Origin: Eutreptiella sp. 'Long Island Sound 2002'
Lineage: Eukaryota; Euglenozoa; Euglenophyceae; Eutreptiales; Eutreptiaceae
Reading direction: 5' to 3'
Length of the DNA stretch: 64,000 nucleotides
Assembly: GCA_964036045.1 (NCBI GenBank)
Contig: OZ038381.1
Coordinates: 155,266,352-155,330,351 of the forward strand
Part shown: positions 8,635 through 18,890 of the stretch, piece by piece
Layout: each line of letters opens with the position of its first letter
Position numbering within the stretch: the first letter of the stretch is position 1
The notes under the pieces: generated by a model
What the model saw: only the letters and a program-made list of their open reading frames with translations
Database searches by the model: none
Told to the model about the DNA's origin: nothing
Program-made: the position numbers and the translations under genes

Positions 8635-11600
8635 GTGGCCATAGTGGGTGATTTTGAGCGCAGGAGGGCTGTTTTTACCCACTTGTTGAGCCTAGCTGGT
8701 TACACTTCAACTGCTCTCGTTTAATGTCCAACCGCTGTAGCCCTTCTTTCAAGTCGGTTCCGCGTAATCGCTGCAGTGGGCCTTCAGTCGGCCAGGCCTC
8801 AGCCTCCTGAGGCAGCTTCAATCAGCAATTTGATGGGCTTTGCAGGAGGTCTGTTGTCTTGCTGAAAACTGCTGTGTTTGAGCCTCGAGCGTTGAAAAAG
8901 CAATCGAGAATGCAAAATCCAATTTCTGTTGTTCTTCAATTATAGTCCTTGCTTCCTCTTCACAGAGTAATGTGTGAGTAATGACATGGCTTCATTCTGC
9001 TCTCCCTGAACGCAGCCAGAAAAGGTGGCTTGATGGCAGGAAGTTTGTACTAGAGACATTGTCTATCATGCCGATAATTGCACCCCGGTTTGCCCCTGAG
9101 GCAATCGCCTGACAGGCATCAGCAGTGTTTGGCTGACAACTGACACTGGCTGACACTTTTCCAATGTGAATAGATTCTTCCCGGTGCACCAATTTTTGTA
9201 TTTTTATAACTCTTTTGACCCCCTCCTGTTTTCAACATGTGAGCGTACCCAGCCCCCTTCGGCCGCCGCTCCTGCGGCTGTCAAGGCGTGTCCGTCTGTC
9301 CAAATTCTGTCCCTTTTCCGAATCAGAGTGAGTAGTGTCCCCACCATCCGAAGCAACAATGATGGCCTTATGATGTCATAAGCTGCCACACAGGCACACA
9401 CACATCCCATTGTCCCCTGCAGGAGGTATTTCACGTTCTCCAACGTCTTTGGTGGACATCACAACCAGATCATTTCACTGCTGAACGCTTTTGAGGTGGC
9501 CCGAAATATCAGCTACACTCTTATTGTACCGCCGTTCCTCGAAAAGGTATGCCTAACTGGGTTGTATTTCGGGCTGCGATTGGTAGGCAATGAAATCCTG
9601 AAATTATTGAAATCTACGCAAAGTTGGGAGGTTCAGGCCGTGTTAATGGCAGTCATTGATCAATTGATCATCATTGATGGGAAATAGTCATGTAATTGTA
9701 GTTGCTGAGTTTGATCGATCAATCACCAATGGTTGGTACAATAGGGTGAAAGAAGGGTGTGAGTTTCTCGTACATCCCTGGTTGAGGTTACAAACTCCTT
9801 CCGTGAATGTCCGGGATATTAAAACTTTCCATACACATACGAAAAGGGGGGAGGCATGGGGAAAATGGGAGAGCACAGGTAGAGCATAGCCTTTGGCATG
9901 AACCCCATTGAGGGGTGTGTGCACCACCACTGATCAGGGTTCAGCTTACTCAGGTCCTGATTCCTACTTGTTGGAACAGTGTTGACACAGGACCAAGGCG
10001 CCCTCTGGGATGTGCAGAATTTGCTGTGTTTGGTCTGGGGATGGATGGCTGGCTCCCAAAGAATGGAAGGATGGAGAGGACTTTTTTCGTGAGCAAAGGG
10101 GAAGAGCACCCAGTCTGCTTGGTGCCAGCCCACGGTGCTCCTCTTGTGCATGGAGCTTGTTACCAGTCTGCGCGCGCATTGCTCGTGGCCCGCGTGCACA
10201 GTCAGTCTCCATGCGCACAGCACGTCGCATGATTCTTCGTCTCCAAACCGTTTCCTGCACGAGCTCTGGCGAACAGTGGCAGGGTTGAGCCGTGCGCTTG
10301 CAGACCTCCCAGTGGAAGGGACGAGGTGCACGGCATGTGCGCACTGTGCAAACGCCGTACCGCATGTAGCTAGACGCCAGCATATCAACAATGGCCCTCC
10401 AGAGTGCTTTTGAGAAATCAGGTGGCGTGTTTGTGGCGCGAAGTGCGCCTGTTGTATTTCATGCTGAACTGATGTAGAAGACAGCCTCTCTGCAGAGGGG
10501 GAGGACTTTCAGTGAGCACCACAGTGGTTTCCAACAGTAGACGTCCTAGTCCTCTTACAACTTGCACGGAGAGGCGTGTCATGCAGGAGGAAGGGAGAAA
10601 GAAAAGGGCCCATGCCCCCCTTTTGAAGAAGGGAGTGGGGTATGGGCTGAGCCAACCTCGAAGCAGCTGGGGTACAACACACGGTACGGCAGATGGGGCG
10701 AGGTATCAGAGCAACAAAAAGGAGTCCGTAGCATATCCGTTGCGTTCATCTCTGGTTTTACGTCGGGAGTATGGGCTCTGATGGGACTGAGCACTGCGGT
10801 TCAAGAAATGCTGCTGTGTGCTCTTTGCCTGGGACTCGCTCTGCAGCCGCTGTCAATCACTTGTTAATTGTGATCAGGAGACACTGCGCATCATCCGCCC
10901 CAACAAACACTACATTTGGACAGGGTTCAAGGGGGCAGGGTATTGTTTCATCTTTTCGTACCATCCCCTGATGGGGGAATTGAGGATGCAATCAGCCTTG
11001 AGGCTGTTCAGGTACTCCGTGTCCCCTGCGTCTGAGGGACAGGGCTGTCTTTGAACAAAGACCGTGCCTTATCGTTGATGCACATCGTTCAGGCAATTTG
11101 TTTTGCTTCACAACGAAAAACTGGTCCTGGCAGGATTTATCTCTGGAGCAACCGGGCTTGCAGACAATCCTCAGCAATGCGGCAACATGCTGCCACACCC
11201 ACATGCATGCACACCACAGGCACACCCTGCATGCGGGGCACACTTGCCTCTGGTGTGCGTGCCTCTGGTGTGCATGCATGTTGTGAACAGAACAACAGTA
11301 GCGCGTTTGCTATGCAATGAAAGAACGGTTTTCTGCTTTGTCTGCTCCGAACCAGGCGCTGTCTGCTGCACTTGGGGCATGAAAAAGTGCGTGCAACAGC
11401 TGGGCAGCATGTGCAGCATTTGCTGCATGCTTCTTCCACTCTGTTTCCTGAGACCTTATTTCCTGAGACCTTATTTGGCGCTAACAGCTGCCAAAATGTT
11501 TGCAGACACCTGCCGCCACCTGCCACAAATATTTATGACATCTGACGACACCTGCCAGGATTTGTGCTAACATCTCCTGGGCTGTGTGATGTGTATGCAT

Positions 11601-14241
11601 GCAGGAGTCAGTGTGCACTTTTTTGTGTCACTGCACTGTATGGGTCATATGCATGTAAGTATGTTGGCACTTTCAAAACACGGCCTGATTCAGCTGATCA
11701 ACTTTGGTCACGCATATCCGATCACGGAGTTCTGCACATGGCTGCGGTTGTTACATGGTCTTGGGCCTGTGTGTCCGGCTGCCTGCAGTTGCTGTGTGCC
11801 TCTTGTGATGCATTCACGGCTGTGATGAACAACGGCACGTGGGACATTGGTTCCTGACCATTGCGCGCAAGATTTTCAGGTGGGTTTTGCTCCTGAAGCA
11901 CCTTTGAAATGGAAATGGGGTTTGGTGGCACCTGGTGTGTCCAGCCTTTCCTCCCATTGTCCCAGTCAAATCACCCTCACATGGGCTGAAATGGAGCACC
12001 TGCTGTCAGGCAACCCTGTTGACCCAGCACCATGCGCCCGTGGTAAATCACCAAGTAAATCGAATTTGTCAGTCAAACAAGCTGCTGTTGGGAAATAAAA
12101 GGCCAAGAATGTGAGACGACAAGGGGCACACAGCAGGTGCAGCCAGCGACACACGACGCCAGCACGAGGCAAAGAATGCAGCCATGTGCCGAAGAGACCC
12201 ACATGTTCTTCTAGGAGAAAATTCTAGTGGTTTCCCACTTGTTGTTCAGGGTGCTTCCTGCGAACGTGAGTCGGCCATATCACCTTCTGGCACCCTCCGA
12301 GTATGTGCAGAAGGAAGTGGAGGCGTGGAAGCTCAAGTGTGTATCCTGTTTGCTTGTCCCGCAGGTGCGCAGGGACTGATCTGGTTTAGTTGTCGTACGT
12401 GTCCAGTCACGGTTGTGCGTGGGGCGGCGACCAAGCAGCAGCCTCAGCCTGGCACACAGTGCTATTAGGGCACAAGGTGTGCGGCCTCACACGAGGAGCA
12501 CAGCCACAGTGCGAGCAAAAAGGAGCGAAGAGCCCAGTAAGGGACGGCACCACCTGCATAATGGGCTGCTCTGCGGAGTCGGGCCATGAGCGCGGTCATG
12601 GTTTGTTGGATGCTGTGGCTGCAGGTAGGGATTTCAGCATTCAGTTGAGCTGACGATGGCAGTTGCACAGCCGGGGGCAGGTCCATGAAGGCAGACAGGC
12701 CAAAATATAAGGTGGAATGTACAACAGTTTGAAAAGGAGGGCTGTTTCTGCGTGCACCTGCAGTGGCAGCTGTGACCATGATGGCCACCGATTGGCAGTG
12801 CCGATGCATAGGCCCCATTCCTCATTGATTGCAGGGTGGCGAAGAATTACACTGCTGTGCACCGTCGTACAGAGCTGCGGTACCTCTATTCCTGCAACCC
12901 TCGACTGGTCAAGGAACGATTTGGGTATTGTGACATGGACCTGGATTACATTAGGGCTGCCCAGGCAGAGACACATCATTCGCAAACCGCCAGGTGTGTC
13001 CCAAAGCTCTCAGTATGTCCCATGCCGACCTTCAAATGGTTCAAGTGACTTGCGGCAGGGATAAGATGTACAATTACTTACGTGTGTGGGGTATGTGCTT
13101 TGCCATTTTCGCAAAATTGTCGTTTCGTTTGTGATGGCCGTTTGTATAGTGTCTCCTGTTTTAACGTACAGAACAGCATGAGCACGAGAGCCGAGGGTAA
13201 GGCGGCCTGGGATGTGGTTTTTTTTTTGGTCACCCAGTTCACCTAACTACCTGTGCATGCACCAGTGTAGCCTCATGAATTGGTTAGTGTGAGTGGGTAT
13301 GGACAGGCATCAGGCAGGCATGGACAGGCATCACAGGCCGGCATGAACAGGCAGCTTATTTCCACTGGTAGGCATGTGTAGACATCCTGTGTCCAGCAGA
13401 CATATGCAGGCATGCTATACCCACAGGCAGGCGTGTGCAGGCATCCTGTGCACCAAAATCGCCTGCTGACCCGCCACAAGGGCGTCCAGTGGCAGAAGGT
13501 CTGGCTGCATACACACACACTGCGGAAGAGATGCATCCCAGGCGATCCGGATGAGGGTGAGCGGGACGTGCTGGGCCAAGTGCACCAGGTGTACTTGGCC
13601 AAGTGCACGAGAACCCCCAGGTCAAGCATGACCCTTGAAAGGGTGAGCAGACACTCTATGCTATAGCACACCCAGCCGGCAGACTCGCCCAGTTCGACCC
13701 TCAGGCACAGCAAGGCCCATGAAGAGGGATGCAGACACTATTGCCACTGCTGCCAATTTCAGCCTGCACCTTTGCTCTGTGTGCTGTTGCTTGATACTGT
13801 GTGTGGCAGTGGTGCTTCTGCCTCATTCCAATAGCACTGTCCCTGAGAGCGCCCTGTATTGGCTGGTCACATTAGTGGGAATCCGCTCTGGCCCTCCCAA
13901 CTCCAATGTCCATAGGCAGCTTACAAGGCATCCTGTGCTTAAAGGCAGGCTGAGGCAGGCATCCAGACCAGGATTCAGGAATGTTTCCATGTAGGTATTT
14001 TCCTCACAGGATTGGAGCCATGAGTAGGGCCATGTATGTTGATTTTTCATGGTCTGCTAGTTGTTATCACGTCCGTAGCTCCGCCAATGCTGTGTGCTGC
14101 AGGTTTTGGATGGCGATTGATAATATTTATCACCCCATTGCAAAGCTCAATGCCTCGTATGTGCGGTATCAAGGCAAGTATCTGAAATCAAAGACCACAT
14201 CTTTGGCCGTTGACTTCTGGATTATGGTTCTGCCTTGCTTT
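8087..14241 (+). CDS. Protein O-fucosyltransferase-like Golgi glycosyltransferase, spliced gene (span)
   Basis: Six small exons join in phase to give a type II membrane protein. Exon 1 supplies an N-terminal anchor and stem. Exon 2 carries GGHHNQIISLLNAFEVARN followed by TLIVPPF, the GG..NQ...NA..A...TL+.P pattern of the GDP-fucose O-fucosyltransferase superfamily. Exon 5 carries YTAVHRRTELRYLYSC (the H-R-R donor-binding motif) and exon 6 SLAVDFWIMV (the late D-containing motif). The enzyme would transfer fucose or a related sugar from a nucleotide donor in the secretory pathway. Proposed exons are 8087-8634, 9423-9546, 11694-11770 (tentative), 12250-12336, 12835-12993 and 14103-14241. Introns start GTATGC, GTGTGT or similar and end in pyrimidine-rich CAG. 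C-terminal exons after 14241 were not found, so the gene may be incomplete or decayed. Confidence 0.6.
9423..9546 (+). CDS. O-fucosyltransferase-like gene, exon 2 (GG..NQ motif)
   Basis: A strong acceptor (TTGTCCCCTGCAG, ending 9422) precedes RYFTFSNVFGGHHNQIISLL, and the exon ends at CTCGAAAAG before the donor GTATGC (9547). The motif is the glycine/asparagine/glutamine donor-site loop of the superfamily. The exon ends in phase 0. Confidence 0.65.
11694..11770 (+). CDS. O-fucosyltransferase-like gene, tentative exon 3
   Basis: Between exon 2 (ending in phase 0) and exon 4 (starting in phase 2) the best phase-compatible candidate follows CCTGATTCAG at 11693. It encodes LINFGHAYPITEFCTWLRLL and ends before GTGTCC at 11771. 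The P+.EF pattern is reminiscent of the segment after the TL+PP motif in this family, but the match is weak and other exons could exist here. Confidence 0.3.
12250..12336 (+). CDS. O-fucosyltransferase-like gene, exon 4
   Basis: A pyrimidine-rich acceptor (TTCCCACTTGTTGTTCAG, ending 12249) precedes VLPANVSRPYHLLAPSEYVQ and KEVEAWKLK. The exon stops at 12336 before GTGTGT. The P.. V.. helix pattern sits directly before the H-R-R strand in this family. It ends in phase 2 and joins exon 5 to give KLK-VAKNYTAVHRR. Confidence 0.5.
12835..12993 (+). CDS. O-fucosyltransferase-like gene, exon 5 (H-R-R motif)
   Basis: The acceptor CATTGATTGCAG (ending 12834) precedes VAKNYTAVHRRTELRYLYSC and the exon continues to AQAETHHSQTA, stopping at 12993 before the donor GTGTGT. 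The VH.R strand is the second conserved motif of the O-fucosyltransferase superfamily. The split codon (AG|G) matches the first base of exon 6. Confidence 0.65.
14103..14241 (+). CDS. O-fucosyltransferase-like gene, exon 6 (late VD motif)
   Basis: The acceptor TGCTGTGTGCTGCAG (ending 14102) precedes FWMAIDNIYHPIAKLNASYV, and the exon runs to SLAVDFWIMVLPCF. The VDFW..V...FV pattern corresponds to the third conserved motif of the family. I end it before GTGTCA at 14242; otherwise the frame reads to a TAA at 14257. No following exon with the expected SSFS-like segment was recognised. Confidence 0.5.
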
Positions 14242-14942
14242 GTGTCAGGGAAGGCATAATGCGGTGGTACATGCGCTGTGGACCTGGTGTCTGGGGCCTC
14301 TCTTTCCGTTCTTCTTTGGGCACTGTTCTCTCTGTTTCCTGCTGGGTTTCTCTTCTGCACGACCGAATGCTCCACCCAGTCAAGAGGGGAAAGGATGTGG
14401 AGCGAAAGAGGGGGCATGCACCAGCACAGATGAGCAGAGCTCTGTACGAGGTGAATGTACTTGGCCCAAGGCCAACAAAAGGGCCAGAGCTCTAGACAGT
14501 CAGTAAGTGAGTGCCCTTGGCCACTACAAATATGACAAGGCCAGCAAATCAGTCGTGGTCAGTTTGCGGAAGGCAGTTGTCATCCTTCTGCTCCCTGCTG
14601 ACTCCCTGGTGCTCCCTCCGTCATCTTTGTTCTGTCTTCCCAGTAGCAGGTTTCCTGTATTCTGTTGGGATGCAGCCAAGGACACTTTTCTGGGATCTGT
14701 TGTCCATTAGGCCACCTTGGGGTGCACTGTGCACATGCATAGAGCCGTAAACTTTGTGCGCAAGGGTGCAAAAAGTGCCGTAAACATCTCGCAGATTTCC
14801 ATCAAGTGTAGGGAATGCCAAAAGGGGGGGTGGTAGGCGGTTTGGCACATTTTTAAACCCCACCCGCCACTTATAAACCCCCCGGTGGTAGTAGTATTGT
14901 GGTTGGGTTGAAGGTGCGGGGGGGGGGGGTATAAGTGCCAAG

Positions 14943-15133
14943 GTGGCCAATCTTAAGCTCACTGCTGCGCAGTGCCGCATTCTGGGCACCCATTTCACAG
15001 CTGCTGCCTACAAACATGCTCTCTCCGTTGTGAATATTGCTGAGTCGTTCAAGAAGCGTGGCTACATCGGGCCTACCTCTGATTGCAGCCACATTGGGAA
15101 CGCTGTCCCTGCTGCACGCGGTTTGGGTAATTA
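14943..15133 (+). CDS. Possible exon of unknown gene
   Basis: The frame reads CRILGTHFTAAAYKHALSVV then IAESFKKRGYIG and reaches PAARGL before a good donor, GTAATT (after 15126). The composition is protein-like but I recognise nothing. The start at 14943 is simply where the open frame begins after a G-run. It could be a further exon of the upstream gene or a separate decayed one. Confidence 0.25.
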
Positions 15134-15298
15134 TACTAGAATACAGGCGGAATAGTGCCGCATGCATACACACATTTGTTACATACCGTTTACCCCCACA
15201 CACCACTTTTTTTTCCTATTTGATTGCTACATTCCCCTTTTTGGGCCTCTATCTTTCACAAATGGTGCATTTGATTCCGTACCCAATGCAGTTTGGGC

Positions 15299-15542
15299 CC
15301 ACAAGATGGTAGTGGTCGAGGAGCCACCTCTGATTTTGTTCCCGGGCTTGACATGGGGTCATTTTCCAAAGGAGATGTTTGGGACAAAGTCCTGTGCCAG
15401 GGACGACGACTTGTCCACATTTGACTCCATCTCCGACTCCGACTCAGACTTCACCCCCGATTCCGACTTAGGGTCGGGCTTGACCTCATGCTCTCCAGAC
15501 TTTTTGTCGTCTGAACCCAATTACTCACCCGATGACAGGTAG
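15299..15542 (+). CDS. Possible acidic exon of unknown gene
   Basis: After an acceptor-like CCCAATGCAG the frame encodes HKMVVVEEPPLILFPGLTWG and then a Ser/Asp-rich acidic run (SISDSDSDFTPDSD) up to GATGACAG before GTAGTC. Acidic leaders of this kind occur in many nuclear proteins and in some transposases. I cannot assign it. Confidence 0.25.
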
Positions 15543-15862
15543 TCTTGGTTACAAGCGAAACACGAAGCGTACCGAAACAAATGTCATAGGGGATGTGTTC
15601 CCTTTGACCAACTTTTGTAGAGAGCGATGGTGTCACCAGATCAACGTGCCCGGAATTTTTTTGTTCCGGTGTATATTTCTTGGACAATGTACACTAAGGC
15701 TAATTATCCTTTCCCTGCGGCGCATGCGGCGCGCAGGAAGTATTCCTATTGATTTGAGAGAGCTGCCCGGTTATCAATATGATCCCAATGATGCATTGAT
15801 TTGGTTCCGGCCAAAGCGTGTTCTTGAGTCTGAGAACGCCAATGAGCACCACCGTGCCAAAA

Positions 15863-16022
15863 AACGGGCACAGGCCTCATTGATGCAACTCTAGAAGAAG
15901 TAACTGATTCACACTTATTGGCAATCCATCAACCGCTAGCATTTCTTTTTCTCTGCTTGTGTGCTGAAATGGGGGGGTCATATGTCCCTAGGTGGCATGG
16001 ATCTCTTGGGGGGGGGCTTATA
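15863..16022 (+). repeat. Dispersed repeat, copy 1 (inverted copy at 42421-42583)
   Basis: This segment matches the reverse complement of 42421-42583, for example GGCAATCCATCAACCGCTAG and GTGGCATGGATCTCT in both. In both copies one frame stays open and encodes GLIDATL.EVTD followed by AIHQPLAFLFL, so the repeat probably derives from a coding sequence of a mobile element. The family was not identified. Confidence 0.6.
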
Positions 16023-16333
16023 AGTGGGGGGTTTTTATAAGTCGGGGGTGGGGTTTGACAGTTGCAGCGCCACCGCTGAAATTGGGCAGGTTATTGGATG
16101 CCAAGCCGTCACGGAGCAGGTTGAACCCCCCCACCCCCCAGAGGAACAGAGACTACACCCCCTCTCCCTTCTCTTACCCTCTCCATAGCATGAGGCATGG
16201 GGAACGTGCACAGTCCACTGGACACACGAAAGCATTGCCGCCGTAAATTTTGTGTACAGGCCCTGGACTGCTGGCGCAATGGCCTCAGAGGTGTTGTACT
16301 GCAACAGGACAGTGCTCGGTTGCATATATATAT

Positions 16334-16510
16334 GGGCGTTTTTCCGGGGGGTGATTCCGATGCAAAGTCGGAGTTTTTTCAGTTCTCGCAGTTTTTCTCA
16401 AAAATATCGTTCCGGAGGGGGGGGGGGGGTATGTTATATTTTTTTTGGAATCTACAGGAAAAGGCCATTTCGGAAAAGTATGGGTCATGGGGGAATCAGG
16501 TAACCATATT
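16334..16510 (+). repeat. Outer inverted end of the 7.2-kb element, left copy
   Basis: This stretch matches the reverse complement of about 23390-23515 in several blocks: GGGCGTTTTTCC, a G-run, GCAAAGTCGGAGTTTTTTC and, further in, a GGTAACC block. Spacing differs slightly between the ends, so the repeat is diverged. Confidence 0.6.
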
Positions 16511-16609
16511 TTTTCGCCCCGGGTCGCCGAACTTGGGTGTTTCGGCATTTGCTTGTAAACCTTGGTCTACACCGCATGCAAGGTTTCCAAGGGCGTCGGA
16601 CCGGTGCTT

Positions 16610-16930
16610 CAACATATCGTTCCAATGACGAAAAAAGGGGGCATATAAACCTGTGCATTTTGATGTGCTGAATTCAAAAACGCAAGAGTTTTGGCTCAAC
16701 AAGACAATATACTAGAGCATTTCCCCGTTTACTGCCCTCGGGTCCACTACCACGCTGATGACAACCAGTTTAGTCAGAGACGAAAATGTGACCATTTTGA
16801 CGCAAATTGGCCAATTCTCCAACGTATTGTGTTGTTGAGCCGAAACTCTTGCATTTTTGAATTCACCACATCAAAATGCACAAATTTACATCCTCCCCTT
16901 TTTTCGGCACCGAAATGATATGTTGGAGAT
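16610..16930. mobile_element. Foldback MITE, about 320 bp, inside the left end of the 7.2-kb element
   Basis: About 115 bp at 16611-16725 is repeated in inverted, diverged form at 16815-16927. Both contain CAACATATC at the outer edge, TGTGCATTTTGATGTG, GAATTCAAAAA.GCAAGAGTTT and GGCTCAACAA. The 90-bp loop is unrelated. There is no coding capacity. The long terminal inverted repeats make it a nonautonomous foldback element. Confidence 0.7.
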
Positions 16931-17023
16931 GTAGGCCCGGCCGGTTGTTGGTTGTGGCTTGCTATTCAGGGACACCGGCGTTTGTTCTGAAAACCAGCCA
17001 ACTTGCCTACTTCGCCTAGCCCA

Positions 17024-17057
17024 CCCTTGGTGCGCGTTTGAAACCCAATGTTGTTCC
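17024..17057 (+). repeat. 34-bp inner inverted repeat of the 7.2-kb element, left copy
   Basis: It begins CCCTTGGTGCGCGTTTGAAA and is a perfect inverted match to 23294-23327, 6.3 kb away. It marks the inner boundary of the inverted ends. Confidence 0.75.
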
Positions 17058-17229
17058 GGCCAAATTGTTCCAATGTTCTAGGCTATCTGGCCGGAACAAA
17101 AAAAGTTCAAAATTTATTTACCCCCCAACCAAGCCTACCCGTACATGGTGGCAAAATATGTTGTTTGCTAGCCCTGGGGTCCCCGCTGGTATGCTCATAT
17201 TTGTTGCCCGGCGCGTTGCCACGTGAAAA

Positions 17230-17330
17230 AAACTTGTTTTCAAAAACAGTTTTTGTTAGAACACCATTGGAACACCGCTGGAACAAGTTATTGGAATGTC
17301 GCCGGAACAAGCACTCTACAACAAGAGCAA
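17230..17330. repeat. Subterminal GTTCCGGCGACGTTCC-type units
   Basis: The + strand shows AACACCGCTGGAACAAG, TTATTGG, then AATGTCGCCGGAACAAG. These are the same units, in the same order, as in the introns at 18700-18830, 20309-20430 and 21985-22075. Here they lie outside the coding region, between the inverted end and the gene's stop codon. Confidence 0.65.
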
Positions 17331-17413
17331 AGCACAAGGAAGGGTAAAATGGTAACATACATTGTTGTGTAGGGTGCCCCCGGGGGCCCATCGGGTTAGT
17401 CTCTTGTTCTCAC

Positions 17414-18676
17414 CTAAAAGTCCTGCGTGGTCGGGGGCCCGGCGGGCGCCCCCGAACTCTTGTCACCCGCCCCACTATCCCCCCCATCTCCCTCACCGAC
17501 CACCACCCCTTCACCCACCACCCCTTCACCCTCCACCCCTTCACCCACCACCCCTTCACCCTCCACCCCTTCACCCTCCACCCCTTCTCCCACCACCCCT
17601 TCACCCTCCACCCCTTCGACCTCCATCCTTTCCCCCTCCACCCCTTCGACCTCTTCCCCGACGCCCCCATCCCGGTTAGCCCCGGTAGCACCCAAACCTG
17701 CCCCCGGTCCATCCCCTTCGTCTCCCCCGTCCCCGTCCCCGTCGTTGCTCTCGTCCCCCTCCTCGTCCGCGTCCGCGTCGTCCTCCTTGTCCTCCTCCTC
17801 GGCCGCCATCATCTTGGCGAGGAACTTCTTCGCCTGCGTCTTGGTTTTCCAAACCGACGCTCTCGGGATGGCGAAGAGTTCGGGGTCTTTGGGGAAGGCG
17901 ATCCACGTCTCCCCAACCCCGGGGGGGCCACCCGCGGCAAGGGCCTTTTTGCCCTGCTCGATCCCCCACTGCCCATTGTCCCGAAAAACTACATACACTT
18001 GCTCCCCCGCTTTGTATTTGCACCCCCCCCCCCCTCTTGCCTTTGGCTTGGCCTTGGGTTGGGGTTGGGGGGGCTGGGCCTTGGGTTGGGGGGGCGCGGC
18101 TCTCTTGGGAGCCTTGCGAGGGGGTTTGGTGGGCTCCTTGGCCGGGGGGCGGGGCTGGGGCTCCTTGAACGCCGAGGAGTCGGTGGTGGACCCCGAGGAG
18201 GAGTCCGTTGAGGAGTCGCCGGACGACTCCTCGCTGGAGGACTCCCCCGGGAGCCTCTTCCTTTTTTGGGGGGCTGGTTTGGGGGCGCTCTTGGGTTCCC
18301 GCTTGGGGGGGCGTTGGGGTTTGGGTTTGGGTTTGGGTGCTGTTTGGGGGGCTGCGTGGGGGTTCCGGGGTTGGGGTTGCACGGGCGGTGCACACGCGGG
18401 CGGGGCGGGGGCCTCTGCGGCCACTTGTTGGCAGTGCGGCGGCGCTGGGGACATGTCGCCAATGCTGCCCCACCCCTCGATGCGCGTCGCGAGAACGCTG
18501 CTGCGGGCTGCCACGTAGTCCATCATGGCCGTGAGGAACTCAAGCACGGCGACGGGCTGCAAGTGCAACTGCTGAAGCAACGTACCCAAATAGATGGGCC
18601 GGGGATCGCTTCCTGGCCAACGAAGGATCACCCGAACGGCGCGCGGGTCCGAAGGGTTGACCTGGATGTCCTCCAC
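17414..18676 (-). CDS. 7.2-kb element gene, last exon (Pro/Lys-rich, acidic tail)
   Basis: After the acceptor at 18677-18680 the exon reads VEDIQVNPSDPRAVRVILRW and a Leu-rich helix. A Pro/Lys-rich segment with a Ser/Asp/Glu patch follows. Then comes a small globular-looking stretch (GEQVYVVFRDNGQWGIE to IPRASVWKTKTQAKKF) reminiscent of a chromatin-type beta-barrel, although I cannot name it. An acidic tail with GEGVEGEGVV repeats runs to the TAG at 17414. Charge-segregated low-complexity regions of this kind suit nuclear DNA- or chromatin-binding. It joins the upstream exon in phase 0. Confidence 0.55.
   Translation of the reverse strand: MEDIQVNPSDPRAVRVILRWPGSDPRPIYLGTLLQQLHLQPVAVLEFLTAMMDYVAARSSVLATRIEGWGSIGDMSPAPPHCQQVAAEAPAPPACAPPVQPQPRNPHAAPQTAPKPKPKPQRPPKREPKSAPKPAPQKRKRLPGESSSEESSGDSSTDSSSGSTTDSSAFKEPQPRPPAKEPTKPPRKAPKRAAPPQPKAQPPQPQPKAKPKARGGGGCKYKAGEQVYVVFRDNGQWGIEQGKKALAAGGPPGVGETWIAFPKDPELFAIPRASVWKTKTQAKKFLAKMMAAEEEDKEDDADADEEGDESNDGDGDGGDEGDGPGAGLGATGANRDGGVGEEVEGVEGERMEVEGVEGEGVVGEGVEGEGVEGEGVVGEGVEGEGVVGEGVVVGEGDGGDSGAGDKSSGAPAGPPTTQDF
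17500..17660 (-). repeat. 15/30-bp coding minisatellite (GEGV repeats)
   Basis: CACCCCTTCACCCTCCACCC-type units repeat with 15-bp sub-period and encode alternating GEGVE/GEGVV on the minus strand in the acidic tail. Length is likely to vary between alleles. Confidence 0.7.
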
Positions 18677-18890
18677 CTACATGGAGGATAGCCAGGATGA
18701 GTGTTCCAGCGACGTTCCAATAAGCTATTCCGGCGACGTTCAAAAGACTTTTCAAACGTTTTTTGGTGACAGATTGGAACGTCGCCAGAACAAACTGTTT
18801 GGAACGTCGCCGGAACAATGCACCGGCACGCCAACCATGTGCATTTTTGGGCCCTATTGGCCATGTGGACATGCTTGCGGGGGGGCATAC
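18677..18890 (-). other. Phase-0 intron carrying the GTTCCGGCGACGTTCC hairpin (introner-like)
   Basis: On the minus strand the donor GTATGC (18890-18885) follows codon CGG, and the acceptor CCTCCATGTAG ends at 18677. The 214-bp intron contains TTGTTCCGGCGACGTTCC-type units facing complementary GGAACGTCGCCGGAAC-type units across a short loop. Splicing is inferred because the downstream exon frame (VEDIQ..) and the upstream frame (..ENVDTRVR) join in phase, while the unspliced frame runs through the repeat. Confidence 0.6.

Larger units (their letters stand above)
14242..16333. other. Unresolved region after the glycosyltransferase, G-rich tracts
   Basis: Short open segments look exon-like but no family is recognisable. 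G-runs near 14826-14931 and 15970-16060 carry ACTTATAA next to CCCC and the reverse form TTATAAGTGGGG, so the two sites are related in inverted orientation. Missing 3' exons of the glycosyltransferase could lie here. Confidence 0.3.

Noticed and set aside
17427-18518. Long Pro/Ser plus-strand ORF (363 codons)
   Set aside because: It is the antisense shadow of the GEGV/Pro-rich minus-strand exon. Codon composition and splice sites support the minus strand.
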